DNA from: a virus | IMG/VR virus record: IMGVR_UViG_3300025101_000033 | Span: 1 to 53,020 of that record | Length of the DNA stretch: 53,020 nt | Strand: one strand, 5' to 3' | Part shown: positions 15,145 through 22,908 of the stretch, piece after piece | Layout: the number at the start of each line of letters is the position of its first letter | How positions within the stretch are numbered: the first letter of the stretch is position 1 | Notes under the pieces: generated by a model | Told to the model about the DNA's origin: nothing | Databases searched by the model: none | Seen by the model: the letters and a program-made list of their open reading frames with translations, nothing else | Program-made: the position numbers and the translations under genes

Positions 15145-15966
15145 CTACCATTTCTTGCAAGACCAATATCTTGCCGTCTTCTTATCTTTTGCTGTGTGAC
15201 ACTTGTGTCGTGCTCTGAATGATTTTCTTCGTTTAGGGTTTGACTTTTTGATTTTCATTTTTTTGTCGCCAAAGTTAATCTTCTTTGCTTTGACTCGACC
15301 CTTCTTATCTTTCTTACCTGAGTTAACATATACTTTGAACTTCTTTACGTCACCACGAGTTGGCTTGTTTAGTTGAACGGTTTTGCCTTGATACACGGCT
15401 TCGCCCATAAGATCAGGGCATCCGCAAGATGCTTCTTGTAGTGTCTCAAACAGGCATGCACCGCAGGCATAGCCGCCCTCTTCAAGGGTCGCATCTTCAA
15501 ACATTTCAAGAATTGATTCGTCACCTTCGTACATCAAACCTTCTCTCAAGTCTGGGTATAGATCGTCAACATCGCCGGGATCATCTGGTCCCATGCTAAT
15601 GCCTCGGTCTGCATAACCAGGCTTCATTCCTAGGGCAGACATTCGATCTTGCGTTAGTCGATCTTGTTTTGCTCGTTCTGCTGCATCTTCGGCATCACGT
15701 CTATCTTGGTCGTCGATGTCTCTTTGGGTTCTCTCGGCTTCAAAGCTTGCCAGTTCTTCGGGAGTATAGAACTGAGATTTATCGAGGTTTTTCATGTCCT
15801 CGTATGCCTTCACCAGTTCCTCTTCCGTGGCCTTACCTTGCGATCTGAGCTTCTTAACGCGGAAAAATTCGTCGCGAAGAATCTTCTCTGCTTCCATCTG
15901 TTGCAGAATACCTTCGTCCAAAGTCTCTATAATTATTTTTTTTAATTTTTCTTCTGATAATTTCAT
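15145..15966 (-). CDS. head-targeting-like protein with basic Cys-containing C-terminal module
   Basis: 273 aa. Residues 1-20 (MKLSEEKLKKIIIETLDEGI) match the shared N-terminal signal with I-x-E. A long charged helix (25-110) and an acidic middle follow, with Cys-rich ACGACLFE and ASCGCPD (168-184). Residues about 191-273 form a strongly basic module: KPTRGDVKKFKVYV, KINFGDKKMKIKKSNPKRRK and SFRARHKCHTAKDKKTARYW ending SCKKW. I recall this module from T4-like cyanophage and marine phage proteins. Inference: carried into the head and binds DNA. The start overlaps the previous stop by 4 nt (ATGA). Confidence 0.85.
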   Translation of the reverse strand: MKLSEEKLKKIIIETLDEGILQQMEAEKILRDEFFRVKKLRSQGKATEEELVKAYEDMKNLDKSQFYTPEELASFEAERTQRDIDDQDRRDAEDAAERAKQDRLTQDRMSALGMKPGYADRGISMGPDDPGDVDDLYPDLREGLMYEGDESILEMFEDATLEEGGYACGACLFETLQEASCGCPDLMGEAVYQGKTVQLNKPTRGDVKKFKVYVNSGKKDKKGRVKAKKINFGDKKMKIKKSNPKRRKSFRARHKCHTAKDKKTARYWSCKKW

Positions 15967-16355
15967 TTCTTTTTTCTTCCATCCTTTTGTCGCACATTTT
16001 TAGCCTTACCTTTTCTATTAGGGTTCGGATCCTTCTTTCTCTTTTTGGCAGCTCTTTTATCTCTCTCTTTTTTGCTTAACTTCGCCCTATCATCGGCATC
16101 TCTACAGTATGGCTTGGTCTTTTGACCAGGTTGTTTCGCGCATGGCTTTCCGTCATACTTGCCACCGGTTTGTACCCAGCCGCCACCTTTAAACCAATCT
16201 CTCAAGCTATAACCTTTACTCTTTGCAGATTTACCATCTCGCTTGCCGCCTTTCTTTTTCTTCTTTTTCTTGCGTTTCTTCCTCTTCTTCTCGTCAAGGA
16301 CCGCAGACAGCTCTTCTTTGATGATTTGCTCTAGTTGTTCTCTGGTAATTTCCAT
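15963..16355 (-). CDS. head-targeting-like Lys-rich protein with DUF5872-like motif
   Basis: 130 aa, about one third Lys/Arg. The signal MEITREQLEQIIKEELSAVL (1-20) leads directly into a polybasic run (23-45), then GYSLRDWFKGGGWVQTGGKY and GKPCAKQPGQKTKPYCRD (48-86), which resembles the small DUF5872-type motif as I remember it, followed by another basic tail. Cleavage after the signal would free an almost purely basic protein suited to neutralising packaged DNA. The element ACTATTTA lies 22 nt upstream of ATG 16355, and AGGATT serves as Shine-Dalgarno. Confidence 0.85.
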   Translation of the reverse strand: MEITREQLEQIIKEELSAVLDEKKRKKRKKKKKKKGGKRDGKSAKSKGYSLRDWFKGGGWVQTGGKYDGKPCAKQPGQKTKPYCRDADDRAKLSKKERDKRAAKKRKKDPNPNRKGKAKNVRQKDGRKKK

Positions 16356-16377
16356 TTCAGTAATCCTATCTTGGAAC

Positions 16378-16385
16378 TAAATAGT
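16378..16385 (-). promoter_or_regulatory. putative phage late promoter element ACTATTTA
   Basis: Minus-strand GACTATTTA lies 22 nt before ATG 16355, in the gap after the 390-aa gene. The same octamer precedes other cargo and tail genes in the window; no sigma-70 -35 box accompanies it. Confidence 0.5.
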
Positions 16386-16388
16386 CTT

Positions 16389-17561
16389 TTATTTCTTCTT
16401 TTTGTTCATCGCAGCCGTCTTTCTTTTAGAGGCTTCTTTTCGTTTCTCAGCATACTCGTACGCTTTCTTGAGTCTTGCTTTGGCTTTTGGATCTTTGGCG
16501 TTTTTGTATGCTGCTCTGGATCTCTGATGTATGAGGTTGATAATCTGTGATTGGCGCTTGTGTGACTTGGATTTAAAACTAGCCTTTGAAAGAGTGTCTT
16601 TAACGTCTTGAACTGATGAGAACTTGACGGATACCGTGTCAGTTGGATCTTCGTCGGTGTAAAGTCTACGACCAGAGTCCTTTGGCTTCTTGCCGGTGCC
16701 CTTCTTTGGGTCTCCTTCGACGACTTTCTTTTGCTGTGTTTCCAAGCCCTCTTCTGCTTTCACACAATTACGATAGGTTCGACCAAACATCTTCTTGGTC
16801 TTTCTCTTCTTGTGAGTCTTGTATCCTTTCTGGCATCTTTCTTGTAGAACAACTTCGAGTTCTTCTTTGACAATCTCATCCACCATGGCCGCCTGTTGGT
16901 TTCGAGGCCCCAACCATTCTTCATATTCTTCTAGACAGTTTCCTCTTCGCTGAGGAATTGTGCTTAATCGACCACCGTCGCTATAGCCGGCTATAAATTC
17001 TTCTCCATCTTCGTTGGTGTAAATTCGAAATTGAATAGTGACTGTTAGTAAACCAAACATTTCACCTTCAACCCACTCTTGTCCCGGAACCTGTGCTCCT
17101 TCAGTGTACAAACCTAAGAGTTGTTCATCAGAGAAAACTTTATTTTTAGACCCAATGGTGTGCCTTATGTTCCAAATGTCAGCTGTGATTGGCACATTCA
17201 TTATTATAATCTTGAGTATCTCACTGTCATCTTCGACAAAGATTGAATCACTTCCAAAAACCGGTTGCGACATGAATTCATAGAGCTTAACCGGTTCTTC
17301 TGTCCATGCGTCTGGATCGTCCAGTGAAGGAATAAACTGAGGATTTTGAATGCATTCTGGTGCCGGCATGCCTTCTTCGTTTTGACCCAAAGAATGTAAT
17401 AAATTATAATCAGAACCACATCCAGTAGCCAGTGCTCCGCCTGTGGCTGCCATCATTTGACAAAACTTTCGCCTTGTTATTTCTTTAATGGCACTCTCTA
17501 GTTTGACATTATGGATCTCTTCTAGAATAATTCGACTCAATTCCTCTCGGGTTAGTTCCAT
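16389..17561 (-). CDS. chimera: two head-targeting-like signals, Tat/lipobox-like stretch and basic module
   Basis: 390 aa. Residues 1-15 (MELTREELSRIILEE) are the shared signal. Residues 28-48 read ITRRKFCQMMAATGGALATG then Cys48: twin arginines, hydrophobic core and a Cys, as in a Tat lipoprotein signal. An unassigned, mostly beta domain follows (about 60-210). At 226-241 (MVDEIVKEELEVVLQE) a second copy of the targeting-type peptide appears, followed by RCQKGYKTHKKRKTKKMFGR and YRNCVKAE, another small Cys/Lys module. The C-terminus is Lys-rich. It looks like two cargo proteins fused. It is 4 nt downstream of the 208-aa gene. Confidence 0.85.
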   Translation of the reverse strand: MELTREELSRIILEEIHNVKLESAIKEITRRKFCQMMAATGGALATGCGSDYNLLHSLGQNEEGMPAPECIQNPQFIPSLDDPDAWTEEPVKLYEFMSQPVFGSDSIFVEDDSEILKIIIMNVPITADIWNIRHTIGSKNKVFSDEQLLGLYTEGAQVPGQEWVEGEMFGLLTVTIQFRIYTNEDGEEFIAGYSDGGRLSTIPQRRGNCLEEYEEWLGPRNQQAAMVDEIVKEELEVVLQERCQKGYKTHKKRKTKKMFGRTYRNCVKAEEGLETQQKKVVEGDPKKGTGKKPKDSGRRLYTDEDPTDTVSVKFSSVQDVKDTLSKASFKSKSHKRQSQIINLIHQRSRAAYKNAKDPKAKARLKKAYEYAEKRKEASKRKTAAMNKKKK

Positions 17562-17565
17562 ACCA

Positions 17566-18192
17566 TTATCTTCCGTAAGTTTTGCAAGGGTTCATGCCAC
17601 ATCCGCAGTTTTTGACCTCTTTGACTATCTTAATCGTTTTTTTATCTGATAAGATGTAGTCACCATCCTTATGTTGACCTACGTTTGGCATTCCATCTAG
17701 AGCTTTTACGATCTCGTCTTTCATTTCTTCTCCAAACTCTTTCAAAAATGGATCCATACCGGCAGCGCCACCTTCGTCGCGAAGAATCTTTTCAATCTTC
17801 TTTGGGTCAACATGAACAAAGCCTTTCTTCGCCATGTCTGTATGGTCTTTTTTGACATTGGCAACATGCTTCTTGCCAGTCTTAGGGTCAAACATGTCGT
17901 GCTTAGAAAACTCTTCGTTTAGTGACTCGTTTTTCTTTGACTTGTTGCCCCAGTTGGCAGCACCAACCTTGCGACATTTGACAAGCGCACCGGAAGCATA
18001 AGCGGAAGGCCAGACGTCATAGCGAGACTTTACCTTGTGATAACAAGCGTCTTTCTTCTTAGCTTTTGCCTTCTTTTTCTTCTTGCGTCTCTTCTTTTTG
18101 GCGGCTTTTCGCTTCTTGCCTTTTTTCTCATCAATGACGGCATCAACCTCTTCTTTGATGATTTTGCGTAATTCTTCATTCGAAATTTTCAT
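17566..18192 (-). CDS. head-targeting-like Lys-rich protein with Cys module
   Basis: 208 aa from ATG 18192, chosen by AAGGAG 8 nt upstream and by the family signal MKISNEELRKIIKEEVDAVI; a longer frame adds only 11 unrelated residues. A polybasic run (23-47) leads into DACYHKVKSRYDVWPSAYAS and GALVKCRKVGAANWGNKSKK (48-87), a motif I recall from marine phage proteins. The remainder is mixed, with a conserved-looking tail (EVKNCGCGMNPCKTYGR). ACTATTTA lies 21 nt upstream. It heads the four-gene basic-cargo cluster. Confidence 0.85.
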   Translation of the reverse strand: MKISNEELRKIIKEEVDAVIDEKKGKKRKAAKKKRRKKKKKAKAKKKDACYHKVKSRYDVWPSAYASGALVKCRKVGAANWGNKSKKNESLNEEFSKHDMFDPKTGKKHVANVKKDHTDMAKKGFVHVDPKKIEKILRDEGGAAGMDPFLKEFGEEMKDEIVKALDGMPNVGQHKDGDYILSDKKTIKIVKEVKNCGCGMNPCKTYGR

Positions 18193-18212
18193 GTCAAAGT
18201 CTCCTTCTGACA

Positions 18213-18220
18213 TAAATAGT
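18213..18220 (-). promoter_or_regulatory. putative phage late promoter element ACTATTTA
   Basis: Minus-strand TTACTATTTATG, 21 nt before ATG 18192, lying between the J-domain gene and the 208-aa cargo gene. Confidence 0.5.
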
Positions 18221-18236
18221 AACAAATGAATAAGAA

Positions 18237-18848
18237 TTATAGGTTTAAGCCAAACAGTTGCCTTAAAAATCTTTTTATAACATTATCTTTTTGTTCTTTT
18301 GTTTGGGCTTCATGGAAGGCCCAAGAGTATGAAGATTTTTCTTTTTTAATTTCCTCATCGACCCTTTTGATTTCCAACAACAAGCAGTCGATAGCCTCAC
18401 TATATTCTCCAATGAAAATGTTGTGCTTGTCTACGATGTCAAACAAGTCTCCCCACTTCCCTTCTTCTTTCGCTAAAGTTGCTTTTTTAAACGATTCTGT
18501 GTATTCGTACTTTCTCGGGTCACCGTCCTTAAGTAAGTCGGGGTGCAACTTTCTGGCGACTTGTCTGTAGATTTTTTTGAAATCATGGATCTTGTCTCTC
18601 TTCTCTTCTTCGATTACAGATTTTCTTAATTTGGTAGTTTGATTATCAATGAACATCATGTCAACTTTTCTAGAGTTTTTTTCGTTTAATTTGTGGAGGT
18701 CGACATTATTTTCTGCGCACCATTTCCTGTGGTAAATGTCAAACTCTAAATGAACATCTTTCAAAGTTTCTCTAACGATTTGTAATTCAAACTTTTTGCT
18801 GCGAAAGTTATTTAAGTGTTTTAAGAATTGCAACCTAGACTTCATCAT
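18237..18848 (-). CDS. J-domain (DnaJ-like) protein
   Basis: 203 aa. The J-domain core is DFKKIYRQVARKLHPDLLKD with the Hsp70-stimulating HPD at residues 102-104, followed by YTESFKKATLAKEEGKWGDL as helices III-IV. A charged helical N-terminal region (about 1-85) precedes it and a basic helix ends the protein. It probably recruits host DnaK to a phage process such as assembly or replication-complex remodelling. There is no Gly/Phe or zinc-finger region. Two adjacent ATGs (18848, 18845) follow GAGGAT; the second has better spacing. The start overlaps the upstream gene by 14 nt. Confidence 0.82.
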   Translation of the reverse strand: MMKSRLQFLKHLNNFRSKKFELQIVRETLKDVHLEFDIYHRKWCAENNVDLHKLNEKNSRKVDMMFIDNQTTKLRKSVIEEEKRDKIHDFKKIYRQVARKLHPDLLKDGDPRKYEYTESFKKATLAKEEGKWGDLFDIVDKHNIFIGEYSEAIDCLLLEIKRVDEEIKKEKSSYSWAFHEAQTKEQKDNVIKRFLRQLFGLNL

Positions 18849-19740
18849 TATCCTCTGCTACTTTATTATAAGTAGTCCCAGTCAGTATGGATTTCGTCGG
18901 TCTTTGAATTGTCATTCTCCTAGAACTAGAAATAAATGTGGTATACTCTTCCCACGACCTTATGTTGAAAAAGTTATCTATTTTTAATTCATAAGCGTCA
19001 TCTAGATTCAAGGGAGAAAATACCTTGTCAACTCCAAACCAGCGAGCAGACCATCTATCGGAGGGATTTAGATTAATGTTTTGCTCTGGTGTCGTACCTG
19101 GAACTCTAATCCCTGTTCCTGTTCTTATTACACGACGGAACTCAAGCCAATCATTTTTATCAAAAGTGAATGATGTAAAGTACCCATCTTTGACATTCAT
19201 TCCGTGCGAGGAAACAAAGAAATTCTTTTCACTTACGATGCTTTTCCTGTGTCCTCTCAACAACGTTGGGTCAAAATAGGACTGAGGGAACGACACATAA
19301 TATTTTGAGGGTGTTGCCCACTTAGTCAAATTACTTGTAAGCTTGAAAGCAGTCAGTGCACCGTGTATGACAGACCATGACAGGCAGTCTATTTTATCTC
19401 TATGCTTCAGAGGAACAGGTACGTAGAAAATAGGTATTCTTCTGCGAGATTCGTAAGCATTAGGTGATAGATTTCTATTGTTCCAAACAGGATCCCATGC
19501 CCAGTCGCCTATTTTCTTCCTGATTATAGGGGCTAGATCATCGTTTGCAACGATCCAAATAGATTTGCAACCTGCCCATGCACACTCCACGACAGACGCC
19601 TCTATGAGGCTGTATCCGCTTGCTATGGGCATCAAGCAATCAGGCCACGGTTGATTGAAATCATAGTCTTCGTGTCCAGCTACTGGTATCAATCCAACCA
19701 AGTTTTTTCTTTCGACATGAGTTTCTTCCACATTGTCCAC
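18835..19740 (-). CDS. putative nucleotidyltransferase-like (GT-A fold) protein
   Basis: 301 aa. The opening LVGLIPVAGHEDYD, then PWPDCLMPIASGYSLIEASV and AGCKSIWIVANDDLAPIIRK, follows the order of NTP_transferase-type enzymes (substrate loop, PxxLxPI, strand ending in a nucleotide-contact acidic pair). The Gly-rich loop is degenerate. Start: ATG 19770 has no Shine-Dalgarno, whereas GTG 19740 has AAGGAG 5 nt upstream, so I prefer GTG; either way it overlaps the upstream gene by more than 50 nt. Substrate unknown; it might modify nucleotides or sugars. Confidence 0.7.
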   Translation of the reverse strand: MDNVEETHVERKNLVGLIPVAGHEDYDFNQPWPDCLMPIASGYSLIEASVVECAWAGCKSIWIVANDDLAPIIRKKIGDWAWDPVWNNRNLSPNAYESRRRIPIFYVPVPLKHRDKIDCLSWSVIHGALTAFKLTSNLTKWATPSKYYVSFPQSYFDPTLLRGHRKSIVSEKNFFVSSHGMNVKDGYFTSFTFDKNDWLEFRRVIRTGTGIRVPGTTPEQNINLNPSDRWSARWFGVDKVFSPLNLDDAYELKIDNFFNIRSWEEYTTFISSSRRMTIQRPTKSILTGTTYNKVAEDNDEV

Positions 19741-20444
19741 GGCTTCTCCTTTTTTTGCTCGAGATTCCATGCTTGCTCAAAAGTCATCTTCTGGTTCAGC
19801 TCTGGTAGTACGAATCTCTTTTCAAAATCAAATTTAACTTTTTTATAGTATCTCTTATCTCCACGTTGCCATGAAAACTCACCTTTTATGTCATTTTTCT
19901 TAAACATTCTTTGAGTTTTTATTCTAACAATTCCATTGCCATACGATGGATCTAGTAACTCATCATCGGACATTCTCGAGATAACAGTGAAGTCTTTGAC
20001 TATCTTGGACACATTGCTTCTTCTTGTCTCGTAAAAAAAGATTCTTTTACAAAAGTCCTCTTCTGATTCAATGATCATAGTGTCATGAGGTTTACCAGCC
20101 CTCCAATAAAAATCATCAAAAATCTGATTCATACCTGTCGGTTCGCCATCAAAAATTTCAAGCTTTTCATCGATAACAATTTTTGTATTACCCTTCGTTA
20201 TCAACTCTTTGTTGTCTATTCTAAAAGATGAAACATTGCCACCATGTAACAAAAGAGACGTGAGGCTCATGGCAAAAATTAAGTTTGGAATTAGTTCTCG
20301 AGCACTCTGCACATTAAACTCCGAAAAGTCAATGTTATCAAACTCGTCGGAAAGGTGATGGAAAACAAAATCGTCAAGCAGTATGCATTTTTGTTGTGTT
20401 CTCCATGCATACATTAGCGAAGCGGCAGATTTGCCGATTATCAC
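19689..20444 (-). CDS. hypothetical protein coupled to the nucleotidyltransferase-like gene
   Basis: 251 aa, GTG start at 20444 overlapping the upstream stop by 4 nt (GTGA). The N-terminus MIIGKSAASLMYAWRTQQKC could open a nucleotide-binding fold; FDDFYWRAGKPHDTMIIESE and FFYETRRSNVSKIVKDF are distinctive but unrecognised. Its 3' end overlaps the nucleotidyltransferase-like gene, suggesting a joint function. Confidence 0.75.
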   Translation of the reverse strand: MIIGKSAASLMYAWRTQQKCILLDDFVFHHLSDEFDNIDFSEFNVQSARELIPNLIFAMSLTSLLLHGGNVSSFRIDNKELITKGNTKIVIDEKLEIFDGEPTGMNQIFDDFYWRAGKPHDTMIIESEEDFCKRIFFYETRRSNVSKIVKDFTVISRMSDDELLDPSYGNGIVRIKTQRMFKKNDIKGEFSWQRGDKRYYKKVKFDFEKRFVLPELNQKMTFEQAWNLEQKKEKPWTMWKKLMSKEKTWLD

Positions 20445-21226
20445 TTATTACTCTCTGGTCCAAATCTAGAAAAGAAGTCACTGATGTCTGCAGCAGAAGG
20501 TAGTCTATCGTTTTGGGGGACAAAGTCTTCTGGTGGTTCCGGTAATTCTTCTGGTAATTCGTCAAATTTAATTTTCGGATTTAATGCAATGGAATCTAAA
20601 CCAATTTGACGCGTGTTTGTTATGGCACTTTCTAATTCGTTTGACTTTTCATTTCCCAAAAACCAATCATCCATTTGACCGAAAAAAGCAGCACCAACAC
20701 CCGGATTACCTAAGTATCCAGTGTTGTTCATCGACCCTTGAGAGATAAATCTTTTGAAAAATTCGCCAATATTTTCTTTCATCAAGTGTAATTCTCTGAT
20801 TGCATTTTGTTGCACAGCGCTTAGGTTTTCTAGGTCTTTGTTGCCCCGCAGAGATGAATAGCCGGCAGAGTCAACGATAGATTTTAAGTCTTTTAGGTAT
20901 AACTCTGCTTTTATTTTTACAATTTCATTTTCTAATTTAGGGAGATGTCTGCGCCAATGAATCAAGTACCCTCTGCGTAGTTTATTGTAAATTTCTGATT
21001 GTTCATCTTCTGGTAGTGTAGAGACTGCTTTTGAGATTAGTTCGCCAAATTTTTCTTCGATGATGTCTTTTGTTTCGTTAGCGACAATGTCATCGCCTAC
21101 AAAGTGTTTTATAAAAACATCCACAGAACCTGGTTCAACACCTGTCAAGAGGTCGTAAAGTCCGGCAAATCTTCCTTCGTTTAATGTGAACTTTTTCCAT
21201 TCATTCAGAATCTTCTTCATCGACAT
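20441..21226 (-). CDS. 261-aa protein with head-targeting-like N-terminus
   Basis: Begins MSMKKILNEWKKFTLNEGR: a short amphipathic peptide with LNE sites, closer in style to the T4 internal-protein leader MKTYQEFIAE than to the K-L-T-x-E-x-L group. The body is helical (IVDSAGYSSLRGNKDLENLS) and the C-terminus Pro/Glu-rich (DELPEELPEPPEDFVP). No known domain. GGAG lies 8 nt before ATG 21226. It overlaps the upstream SH3-like gene by 26 nt. Confidence 0.75.
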   Translation of the reverse strand: MSMKKILNEWKKFTLNEGRFAGLYDLLTGVEPGSVDVFIKHFVGDDIVANETKDIIEEKFGELISKAVSTLPEDEQSEIYNKLRRGYLIHWRRHLPKLENEIVKIKAELYLKDLKSIVDSAGYSSLRGNKDLENLSAVQQNAIRELHLMKENIGEFFKRFISQGSMNNTGYLGNPGVGAAFFGQMDDWFLGNEKSNELESAITNTRQIGLDSIALNPKIKFDELPEELPEPPEDFVPQNDRLPSAADISDFFSRFGPESNK

Positions 21227-21452
21227 TTTTTAAACTCCTAAGTCCCTCTTCCGGAACGTTTTCAAATCTTTGACCATTAACGTATACTTCGTAAGCCCAA
21301 AACTCTATAAGAATTTTATCAGATGTAGAAAGATGAACATACATCAGTCTGGCCTTGTCTGAAATAATTCCTACGATGGGCTTTGTTGGAAATATACTAT
21401 AAATAGGCGATTGTGAGTTGACTAACACAAGATCGCCTAAATTAAACTTCAT
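21201..21452 (-). CDS. small SH3-like barrel protein
   Basis: 83 aa from ATG 21452, whose ATGA overlaps the thyX stop; a longer frame would lie within thyX. FNLGDLVLVNSQSPIYSIF, VGIISDKARLMYVHL and ILIEFWAYEVYVNG give the barrel strand pattern found in four other small proteins of this phage. The tail is acidic. Confidence 0.7.
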   Translation of the reverse strand: MKFNLGDLVLVNSQSPIYSIFPTKPIVGIISDKARLMYVHLSTSDKILIEFWAYEVYVNGQRFENVPEEGLRSLKNVDEEDSE

Positions 21453-22150
21453 TCGCGAAGTTCTCGGTATGCTCCCACAGAGAAAGGCCAAATCTCTGCT
21501 GCAATGTCTAGACATGCTCTAGCAACCTGCTGTATTTCCCATTGTGCTCCTTCGTGCAGTCTGAGATCAATAAACTTCAAAAGGTTGGATAGGTTGACTG
21601 TTCCATAGTATTTTGCGTACAAGTTTTGTGGCAAGACTCCTCTAGCCTGCTCTCGACAAACACCAGCCTCTATCAACTTGTCAAATAAATCTAAAGACAT
21701 GTCATGCCACTTTGCTACTGCCTCAGTTGATTTAGAATAGGTATCCAAGAACAAAGGGGTAATAGTTGGATCTTGTTGATCTTCTAAGTTCGACGCTTGT
21801 CTATTGCTCTTGTGTTGGGTTCTGTATGTCGGTGGCTCATAGAATCTCAAGTGGACCTCAGTGTATCGTCTAGAAATTTCATTGTAAGCCCATGTTCTAT
21901 GTCTCATGTGTTGTGAGCGTACAAACATAGGCACCTCGAACAAAAACGTGATCGAATTGTGCTCAAATGGTGACGTATGCTTGTGTTGTATAAGATACTT
22001 AATTAGTTTTTTGTCCCTTGGAGTCAATGGTTTTGTATTGTCTTGGCCAAAAGAAACACGCGCAGCATTAGCAATCATTTTATCATCGCCTACGTGCTGT
22101 ACATAGGAAACTTTACCAATACCATCTCCGTATAACTCTACTTCTTTCAT
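21449..22150 (-). CDS. thyX: flavin-dependent thymidylate synthase ThyX
   Basis: 233 aa, typical length. The ThyX signature RHR-x7-S is at residues 83-93 (RHRTWAYNEIS), followed by RRYTEV; KHTSPFEH (57-64), REQARGVLP and DLRLHEGAQWEIQQVA are further family segments. It uses N5,N10-methylene-THF and reduced FAD to convert dUMP to dTMP, and works with the phage dUTPase and ribonucleotide reductase. The start overlaps the upstream stop by 4 nt (ATGA). Confidence 0.97.
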   Translation of the reverse strand: MKEVELYGDGIGKVSYVQHVGDDKMIANAARVSFGQDNTKPLTPRDKKLIKYLIQHKHTSPFEHNSITFLFEVPMFVRSQHMRHRTWAYNEISRRYTEVHLRFYEPPTYRTQHKSNRQASNLEDQQDPTITPLFLDTYSKSTEAVAKWHDMSLDLFDKLIEAGVCREQARGVLPQNLYAKYYGTVNLSNLLKFIDLRLHEGAQWEIQQVARACLDIAAEIWPFSVGAYRELRE

Positions 22151-22908
22151 CTATCCGCCTTTCGATGTACAAAAAATTCACCCCTACGAGACCTAGCCTC
22201 AGTTGCATTTTTGGGAGGAACTGGTACCATCATTGATTCCATAATTGCAGAGAATCGTTTTTCTGGTTGTTTTCTCTCCGGACCTTTAGCTAACTGTGTA
22301 TAGAATTCTTGCTCAAGATCACCAAACTTAAAGTTATGGAAAGTCATGTCAACAGAGCCATCTCTCTTGAGATAAAAAGCATCAGTCGATTCTGCATCTG
22401 GTGGTTTAAAAAAGAAACTATCTTGATTGTACTTTGCAGCAAGTTCCATACCTAGATTTTTTAATTCTTCAATTCCTAATCCGGGTCGACCTGGTTGCGC
22501 CATAACTAGAAATCCGGCCTCTGGTTCATTGGTGTCAACTCTAGATTCTTCTCCAGTGTCAGGATTAACTAATTTTTCTTTGTAGCCGCCCATCACTGGT
22601 GTGAAACCAAATCCGGCTGCTCTTATCTCTTGTTTCATTGATTCTCGATTTTGTTCGTTTCTTCCTGCTTGCTCTTCGGCTGCTCCAGGAGGGCAGGGTT
22701 CTCCATAAGCCAATCCAAGCTCCGCTTGGCATGTTCTATCAGGTGTAATTACAATAAAACCTGCTTCCATGTATTTTCCTTGAAGCGCTGTCATGGTCGT
22801 CTCATCTAAACGATGCATCTTGTAAGAAGACTTTGAAGTTTTGAAGATTGTTTTCTCTTCGATAACTTCTAAAATAATTTTTTTTAATTTTTCACTTGTC
22901 AGTTTCAT
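22147..22908 (-). CDS. head-targeting-like protein with DUF3293-like domain
   Basis: 253 aa from ATG 22908, where the family signal MKLTSEKLKKIILEVIEEK begins (GGGAG 9 nt upstream); an ATG seven codons earlier lacks a Shine-Dalgarno. The middle (AGFIVITPDR, then NRESMKQEIRAAGFGFTPVM, EPEAGFLVMAQPG and AAKYNQDSFFFKPPD) resembles DUF3293, a small domain of unknown function. ACTATTTA occurs 39 nt before this ATG. Candidate virion-packaged protein. Confidence 0.75.
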   Translation of the reverse strand: MKLTSEKLKKIILEVIEEKTIFKTSKSSYKMHRLDETTMTALQGKYMEAGFIVITPDRTCQAELGLAYGEPCPPGAAEEQAGRNEQNRESMKQEIRAAGFGFTPVMGGYKEKLVNPDTGEESRVDTNEPEAGFLVMAQPGRPGLGIEELKNLGMELAAKYNQDSFFFKPPDAESTDAFYLKRDGSVDMTFHNFKFGDLEQEFYTQLAKGPERKQPEKRFSAIMESMMVPVPPKNATEARSRRGEFFVHRKADR

